Below, piece after piece: positions 58,693 through 64,000 of a stretch of 64,000 nt of DNA (position 1 is its first letter; every line of letters begins with the position of its first letter). The notes beneath the pieces were generated by a model. The model was not told the origin of the DNA. It searched no databases and was given only the letters and a program-made list of their open reading frames with translations. Source of the stretch: Siderastrea radians (Eukaryota > Cnidaria > Anthozoa > Scleractinia > Rhizangiidae). The translations under genes and the position numbers were made by a program. The stretch spans positions 28,390,441 through 28,454,440 of the forward strand of contig OZ024900.1 in the NCBI GenBank assembly GCA_964017195.1, in the 5' to 3' direction.

Positions 58693-59023
58693 CTCGTTAA
58701 CAATACTTTGGTGCGGTCCTTCATAAAGATAATAATCCGCAAACTGCCAATCGCTTCTATTCAAGGAACATCTCTTCTCGTAAAGCTCGATGGGTTTAGT
58801 GGCTGTGCTGTAAACCGAGCTTCGTGCGGACGAGGTGTTTGATTCAAGACACGCAACACTTTGCTGGGTGCACATCCATGGCGGCTCGTACGCTACAAAC
58901 ACCATGATAAGTGTTTGGTAGGTGATGGGAAGGAATATGAAAAAAAAACATCGCTAAAACGCGAATTTGGAAAGGACCAAACTGGTCAATACGCCTCAAA
59001 ACCGAGTCCACGTCTGAAGCCAT
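58693..59023 (-). CDS. SLC22-like exon 1 with homopolymer frameshift
   Basis: ATG at 59021-59023 (MASDVDSVLRRIDQFGPFQI). TM1 continues as FIFLPITYQTLIMVFVAYEP and then the Cys-containing loop EKRCSLNRSDWQFAD to IVNE. Between them a run of nine A on the plus strand (58940-58948) puts the two halves in different frames; eight would restore one frame. The length of 331 minus 1 is a multiple of three and ends in phase 0, as exon 2 requires. Donor GTATCA at 58692. Confidence 0.8.
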
Positions 59024-59218
59024 GTTACCGGTTTACCCTCTGGTCTCCTACGTGTATGATACAATACAATACAACTGCTGTTTGTATGTCACGCAATTGC
59101 CGGAAACGATAAATAGTAGTCACATGAAGCATGGTTCGACTGGCCCGTGGAATGTACTATGGAGTTGATTTGTGCTAAACAATACAGTTCATAGTATATC
59201 AGGGCGCTTTAGCTGCAA

Positions 59219-61360
59219 ATGAAAAGAGAGGATCACTTTTTTTGTTTATTGAAAAGTTTCCTTAGCTAATTCTCAAATTATACTGACGTAGCATATTACT
59301 TGCTTTACTGAGACTATTTAAGAATATAAGTCCGGCTGTGATTTTAATATTTTATGTTACTATCCATGTACTCGTTAAACTACACTCATTTTTTATAAGA
59401 ACGCGTACCCTGAGGATGTTCGAATTTTAGCCCATGCATTTTTCTTAAATTTTGGGGCAAATCTCAGCCTGAACGTTCTTATAAAAATGGTTTTTATAAA
59501 ATAAAAAGAGTGCTCTTTTTTTTATAACAACGCGTATAATTTGGCTTAGCCTGAGGATGTTCTTACTTTTGCCCATACATTTTCCTTAAATTTGGGGGCA
59601 AATCTCAGCCTCAACGTTCTTATAAAAATGGTCCTTATAAATAAAAAGAGTGTACGTATTAAAATCGCGTCGAGGTAATGCAAACTCTTTTAACACCACA
59701 CTACAGTTAGCTTAAGACCTGACATTTTTAGTGTCCAAAACTAGAAAGCACTAGTGATACAGTAGACAGTTGTTTCGCCCTTCCTGGGGCACTTCAGCAC
59801 GACATCGCCCAGTAACACTTCACCTATGCCCATATACACTGAGAGTATGCATTAGTTTCTAGGCATACCACTCGCGTGGCCAGTGGACAAATGTATTAAA
59901 TCCGATGTCAACTAAACATGCCAGTGCCGTGGTGAAAAAAAAAGGCGGAGGATGGCTTGAAGACCATCCTCTTCCATATAAACGGCGATTTTATCAAGTT
60001 TTATATTGCCAAAAAAAGTACGGGTCGAATTTTTATTTCTTTTAAGCAAATTTTTGGACTTCGCCTCCGGTCTCAGGCCATAAAAAATTTATAACTCGAA
60101 CAAAAACATAAACGTAACTCGTGTAATCTTCGTCACGAGTGTGAGCGCGTGTACATGTTAGGCCATCAAAGCACTTCACCTGTGTTCTTAAAACTTCCTT
60201 TCAGTTTATACTGGGCACGTGTTTTATGTTAATAATTGAGTGCAGAATAACAAATTAAAGAGAAAGGCTGACAGGTTTAGCACGGGCCCGCACAGTCGGC
60301 AGAGCCTTTGGTTTCCTGACAAACTGGTTGTTCACTGTACAAATAGCAGCAGATGAAAAGAGGGGATCCGGCTCTGTTTCCGTTTATTGTGAAGTTTCTT
60401 AACTACTTTTAAGTTACTACTACTTTTTAAGTTACTACTAACATGCAGTCATCAGTTTTTCATGTGCAGCTAGTTTCCTCACGAATACGGTATATATTTA
60501 AGAAGGATGTTTACGTTACAAAGGCCAGGCTGTAATTTTATATATTACATGTATTCACGTACTTAAGCTTGTAAAACCAGTACAATCATGTCGAGGTACT
60601 TCAGTCTCTTTCAAAATCTCACTACAGAAAGCTCAAGACCTGAAATATGCAGCGCTTTAACCTAGAAAAGCAGGAATGGACACAGTCAGAACAGTGAAGA
60701 GATGTTTTGCCCTTCTTGGGGCTCGTTAGCACGACGTAGCTCACCTAATGAGTTTCAGTGACACTCCACCTATTGTTATATCTGAGGTTTTCTGATGACG
60801 TAATGTTTAGCAACAAACCTTTTCAACTCCAGACGCACCTCAGACTTTGAGCCAAAACATTAACTGAAATCCTCTTATGCGCTGCGAGTATCCTAGAAAA
60901 AAGCTAAGAGCGGAGACTGGTTATCAGTCACGCCATACTCGTGGCAAGTAGCAATTTTATTCGATCTCGACTGAGACAGTACCCTTGCGGAGGTGAACAA
61001 AAAGAGCAAATGGCCAATTCTCTCCCATATAAACGGCGATTTTATTTGATTTTTTTTGTATCAGATTGGAATAAAAACTTGACACATCGTTTTCTTCTTA
61101 TGCAAATTTATGGGACCTCGCCTTCAACTCGGGCCCAAAAAAGATAGAAAAAAGGTTGACCAAAAACATATTTCATGCCGTCTGTGTCACGAGTGTACGT
61201 GCCTACACATGTCAACACATTGAAAGCACTTCACGTGTTTTATTACATTTATAACAAACAACAAAAGACTCTTTAAGAGAAAGCTTGCCAGTTTCATTAC
61301 GCGATCAACTGAACTGTTGTTGTTTCCTGTCAAATTGTTTTTCCCACTGAACAAATAACT
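59219..61360. repeat. Diverged tandem duplication, about 1.1-kb units
   Basis: Unit A (about 59219-60352) and unit B (about 60353-61360) share the same sequence of landmarks. These are GAAAAGAG.GGATC, GGCTGT.ATTTTA, a TGTCGAGGTA-type word, a TTTCGCCCTTC.TGGGGC or TTTTGCCCTTCTTGGGGC word, CATATAAACGGCGATTTTAT, AAAGCACTTCAC and TTTCCTGTCAAA. Identity is moderate and there are indels. No ORF is conserved between units. Confidence 0.65.
59384..59660. repeat. Two-unit tandem repeat, about 130 bp per unit
   Basis: Each unit runs from AACGCGTA..., CCTGAGGATGTTC, GCCCAT.CATTTT, GGGGCAAATCTCAGCCT to ACGTTCTTATAAAAATGG. It lies inside unit A of the larger duplication but has no copy in unit B. Related words occur near 13540 and 50930. 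Confidence 0.75.
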
Positions 61361-61465
61361 AACTACTTGTAGGCAAGTATTTTGGAGCTCGTCCAAACTC
61401 CACTGAGCTTTTGCATCAGGTTACCGCGGAGGAGACAATATCTCTAAATAGATAGACTGATAGGC

Positions 61466-61593
61466 TGCGAGTAGTCTCTAATTTTGGCGATGGCGATTGT
61501 GGGGCGGGCGAAATACACACGCTTGCGCAACGCGAGAGGGGCCGTCGCTTCTTATCGCCATCGCCAAAATTACAGACTACTCGCAGTCTACCA
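61466..61593. mobile_element. Short palindromic relative of the 9-bp-duplication element
   Basis: Arms CTGCGAGTAGTCTCTAATTT and its inverse enclose about 130 bp, with GCGATTGTGGGGCGGGC as in the TIRs of 44466-45838. It looks like the two ends of that element joined with most of the interior lost. No clear target duplication was seen. Confidence 0.7.
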
Positions 61594-61596
61594 AAT

Positions 61597-61815
61597 AGTA
61601 AGTAATAGTAATAGTAATAGATATAGTAATAGTAATAGTAATAGTAATAGTAATAGTAATAGTAATAGTAATAGTAATAGTAATAGTAATAGTAATAGTA
61701 ATAGTAATGGTAATGGTAATGGTAATGGTAATGGTAATGGTAATGGTAATGGTAATGGTAATGGTAATGGTAATGGTAATGGTAATGGTAGTAATAGCAG
61801 TAGTAATAATTATAG
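61597..61815. repeat. Hexanucleotide microsatellite (TAATAG)n(TAATGG)n
   Basis: About 200 bp of TAATAG changing to TAATGG units. It is open in several frames, which produces artificial long Ser-Asn, Gly-Asn and His-Tyr frames; none is a gene. Confidence 0.95.
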
Positions 61816-61819
61816 TAAA

Positions 61820-63005
61820 TTCTGACCATGCATATTACGTTGCTTCATGAAGCGTTTACAAAATTTCATCTGAGACAGCTACGCAGCAAATCAGAGAGCC
61901 CGATATAATTTACATTCTGGAAACAGAGGCCGCGTTATTATCTGAACAATCAGAGGTGGATAGTTCAGGTTAATGTCCGTGGGTGGCGCGCTCGTACTTG
62001 ACCCATATTTTGGTATGCGGTGCCACTAAAGGTTTGAAACTCTGCCCCTGTTTAGGACAAAAATGCCCTAAAAAACCTACCCTGTATAGGACAACACCTT
62101 ACATTTTAGGTCCCTGTTTAGCACAAATGACAAATACGCACACTCTTGTTTTAAACAACTTTATTGTGTTTTAGATACCAGCAAACGTCTCCGATCTAGA
62201 ATTGCCTAACACTGTATGAGCCAGATTTAACGACGACAATCGTGCAACCATACCCTGTTTAGGACAGACTATCATCAAATTACCTGCTCAGGACAGAGAG
62301 GAGGGCAAAAACCATACCTTGCCCAGCGGCACGTCCGCGAAAGGCCATATGAGAAGGTCCCTCCCGGGCGGCGGGGGGGGGGAGGGCTGGTATCTTTATT
62401 GTGGCTTTGGATTGTACGCGTTAAAGTTAGCGAGCTTTATTTTATTTTGTGTGCTGCATGTTTATTCTGAATGCGGAAACAAACATTGATTTGTTTGCTT
62501 GTTCCACCTAACATGAAAATCCAAAGAATCTGGATAAACTAACTCTGAAAATGTAAGCCGGCAGCCAAAGTAACCGTTAATCTGTATAAGATTCACTAAA
62601 TCTCAGAATATTACTTTTGTCATATTTTAATATGATACTGTTAAACACTGTTCCTACCTCGCAAGCTTTATTTTCATAGCTTAAACACTTTTAAACCAAA
62701 AACGGAAAAAGCGCTTTGTCAACACCACTCGTTTCTATTATTTTAGTTGGTTTTAAAGGGGGGAAACCTTTGAGAGAAACGCAAGTAGTTACCGACTAAT
62801 ACCTGTTTATCACTAGTGTTCATCTAGGTTACAGTACAGGCCATCGTGGTTCCACTGCTTGTCTTGTAACTCTCAGGTTGCAAATATCATTAATTTTAAT
62901 TTACAGCGTGTATGTCCCTTAACACGTTACATGACCATAATTATCGTAGCGCAGTTTGTTAAGTTAAAAAATGTAGCTCGTAAGTGCCACAGCCTAGTTG
63001 TTTTC
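61820..63005. other. Intergenic stretch
   Basis: No gene recognised. About 61980-62345 has several GTTTAGGACA or GTATAGGACA words in a loose tandem pattern, typical of a decayed repeat. Poly-G lies at about 62367-62380. Confidence 0.4.
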
Positions 63006-63095
63006 CTAAAAGGATGTGTTATTCTCATCTTCTGTTGCCAAATTTACAATTCCTTGATCAGGACAATTGTCATGGTCTTTATCCTTAAGATCATC
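63006..63095 (-). CDS. Tyrosine kinase terminal exon
   Basis: Acceptor TTTTTCCAG before 63095 after a long pyrimidine tract. It encodes DDLKDKDHDNCPDQGIVNLA followed by an acidic end and TAG. Phase 0 with the donor at 63397. Confidence 0.75.
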   Translation of the reverse strand, partial: DDLKDKDHDNCPDQGIVNLATEDENNTSF

Positions 63096-63800
63096 CTGGA
63101 AAAAAAAAACGAAACATAACAAAGCAATGCTCGTTTGTCTTCTCCGCTAGTTCTTTTCACCTTAAACACCGTGGATAAAGACACTTTTTCTTTTCCAGTG
63201 ATAAACAAAGAAAAGTTAGAAACGAAGAAGGCTAACCTGTGTACCTGAAAGCCACCTTATAATCAGTTCTTCAACTGGATACACGAAGATGATAACTAGC
63301 ACAATAAACTAGCAAACATGCTTTTATTATCATTGTTTTTTTTTTCATTCATTTGGTACTACGTTCTCTTTAGTCAACATATCTGCTGAGTACTTACTCC
63401 CTTGCTTCGCAACTCCTGCTCAAGTGACGTCACAATTTCACCAAATGAAGGGCGTTTCAAGGGGTCGTAACTCCAACATGACGTCATTATTTGATAGCTA
63501 ACCAAGAAATTAAAAACAACAAATTCAGTTTAATTGTGAGCAGGTTAGTATGAGAACATCTATTGCAAGTAAAAAATACACCTCACGTGAAGCCAGAACT
63601 GTACATGACATGTTTACAAGCAAAAATGTTGAGACCATGTTTTAATTACTATAGCTGGTACTTTGCAATAACGACTGCAGTTACATCAAAAGAAGATATT
63701 TACATGTTATCAGGGCATCCATCTGGTTGCTTCAATCTTTGTCCCGACTTTAGGAAATCCACAATCTCGATGCCTCCCAAACCGGAATACGGCATTTTAC
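63006..63800 (-). CDS. Receptor-type tyrosine kinase, last three exons (partial)
   Basis: Exons 63800-63704, 63497-63398 and 63095-63006 join with GT-AG introns in phase (1 in, 2, 0, stop). The product covers the C-terminal lobe of a tyrosine kinase. Subdomain X reads GKMPYSGLGGIEIVDFLKSG then QRLKQPDGCPDNIYQIM; subdomain XI reads SCWSYDPLKRPSFGEIV; a short tail of about 30 acidic residues ends at TAG 63006-63008. The PYSGL, CP and CW..DP..RPSF wording is that of tyrosine rather than Ser/Thr kinases. The catalytic loop and any extracellular part lie beyond the right edge, so receptor status and subfamily are not proven. Confidence 0.85.
63398..63497 (-). CDS. Tyrosine kinase penultimate exon (subdomain XI)
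   Basis: It encodes YQIMTSCWSYDPLKRPSFGE then IVTSLEQELRSKG. Acceptor TTGGTTAG before 63497; donor GTAAGT at 63397. Confidence 0.9.
63704..63800 (-). CDS. Tyrosine kinase exon (subdomain X)
   Basis: It encodes KMPYSGLGGIEIVDFLKSGQ then RLKQPDGCPDN. Acceptor TTTTTTTAAAG before 63800; donor GTAAAT at 63703. The previous exon lies outside the window. Confidence 0.9.
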
Positions 63801-63934
63801 CTTTAAAAAAATATAATAAATTGTCATTAGCTGAAAAATGCGAAATACATGAAGTCCACTTGACGGAAGTTTATCCTTGGTTTCTTTAGCACGAAACAAC
63901 TGAGAGTTCTGTTGACTTTACTCAAGATGGAAGT

Positions 63935-64000
63935 ATATCCCAGTAGTATGTCGCCGGTACCCATTTATACTTCTTGGTGGAGAGAGAAAATGTGGGGTAA
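63935..64000 (-). repeat. SINE fragment at the right edge
   Basis: The reverse complement reads TTCTCTCTCCACC, then AGTATAAATGGGTACCGGCG, matching the body of the SINE at 52624-52918 in inverted orientation. Truncated by the window edge. Confidence 0.65.

Larger units (their letters stand above)
46071..59023 (-). pseudogene. SLC22-type organic ion transporter (MFS), seven exons, two lesions
   Basis: The exons, in transcription order, are 59023-58693, 54104-53677, 52389-52183, 52050-51916, 49960-49866, 48868-48760 and 46344-46071. All introns are GT-AG with agreeing phases. The total of 1578 nt (after removing one surplus base in exon 1) gives about 525 residues, normal for SLC22. Features: TM1 then a large extracellular loop with spaced Cys; MFS motif GFVADKYGRKS; the loop PESVRWLLVNGRKDEA; YYGLSMSSGEFGGSIYLNF in TM7; FGRKK; SAELFPTVVRNSGMGV; and PETLGKS after TM12. 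Such proteins carry organic cations, anions or carnitine across the plasma membrane; the substrate cannot be read. A nine-A run at 58940-58948 shifts the frame in exon 1 and TGA at 51921-51923 stops exon 4. Either could be an assembly error, an allele or true decay. AATAAA on this strand lies at 45943-45948. Confidence 0.8.

Noticed and set aside
61416..61829. Long open frames on both strands rich in Tyr/His or Ser/Asn/Gly
   Set aside because: They are translations of the (TAATAG)n(TAATGG)n microsatellite and the adjacent palindromic repeat, not genes.

Overview
The window is animal nuclear DNA, most likely from a cnidarian and plausibly a stony coral. This is inferred from four things: AT-rich sequence, split genes with GT-AG introns, a cysteine-rich multi-pass membrane protein of a type common in cnidarians, and the mobile-element mix (ISL2EU-like, Crypton, Penelope-like, DIRS-like and L1/Tx1-like elements plus many short inverted-repeat elements). 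No prokaryotic features are present.

Three host genes were reconstructed by joining exons at splice sites with matching phases. (1) On the + strand, 15579-26782, is the 3' part of a gene for a GCC2/GCC3 (ephrin-receptor-like) cysteine-rich protein with about eight to nine membrane segments. Its 6.4-kb intron holds a Penelope-like element and a long hairpin repeat. (2) On the - strand, 59023-46071, is a complete-looking seven-exon SLC22-type (organic ion) MFS transporter. It carries two lesions, a homopolymer frameshift in exon 1 and an in-frame TGA in exon 4, and its introns hold a Crypton, several MITEs and a tRNA-like SINE. (3) On the - strand at the right edge, 63800-63006, are the last three exons of a receptor-type tyrosine kinase.

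Mobile DNA dominates the rest. Degraded DIRS-like reverse transcriptase (7.6-8.4 kb) and tyrosine recombinase (13.6-14.7 kb) remains lie on the left. An element with inverted termini, palindromic minisatellites and a 6-bp target duplication encloses a dead Penelope-like RT (19819-22791). An L1/Tx1-like LINE is on the - strand (36.1-38.7 kb). An almost intact ISL2EU-type DNA transposon (39532-44384) has 89-bp terminal inverted repeats, an intact SAP-SWIM-YqaJ-PHD gene and a frameshifted THAP-DDE transposase; a smaller inverted-repeat element sits between the two genes. Next to it is a nonautonomous element with 9-bp target duplications (44466-45838). A Crypton tyrosine recombinase with one frameshift (46818-48012) follows inside an SLC22 intron. 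From 49.9 to 62 kb there are many MITEs, a 1.1-kb tandem duplication and a hexanucleotide microsatellite.

The most unusual items are the Penelope-like RT within a TIR/minisatellite structure with a clean target duplication, the compact two-gene ISL2EU element, and the transporter gene with two independent disabling changes. No database search could be run. Family calls rest on motif recognition, splice-phase agreement and direct comparison within the window.
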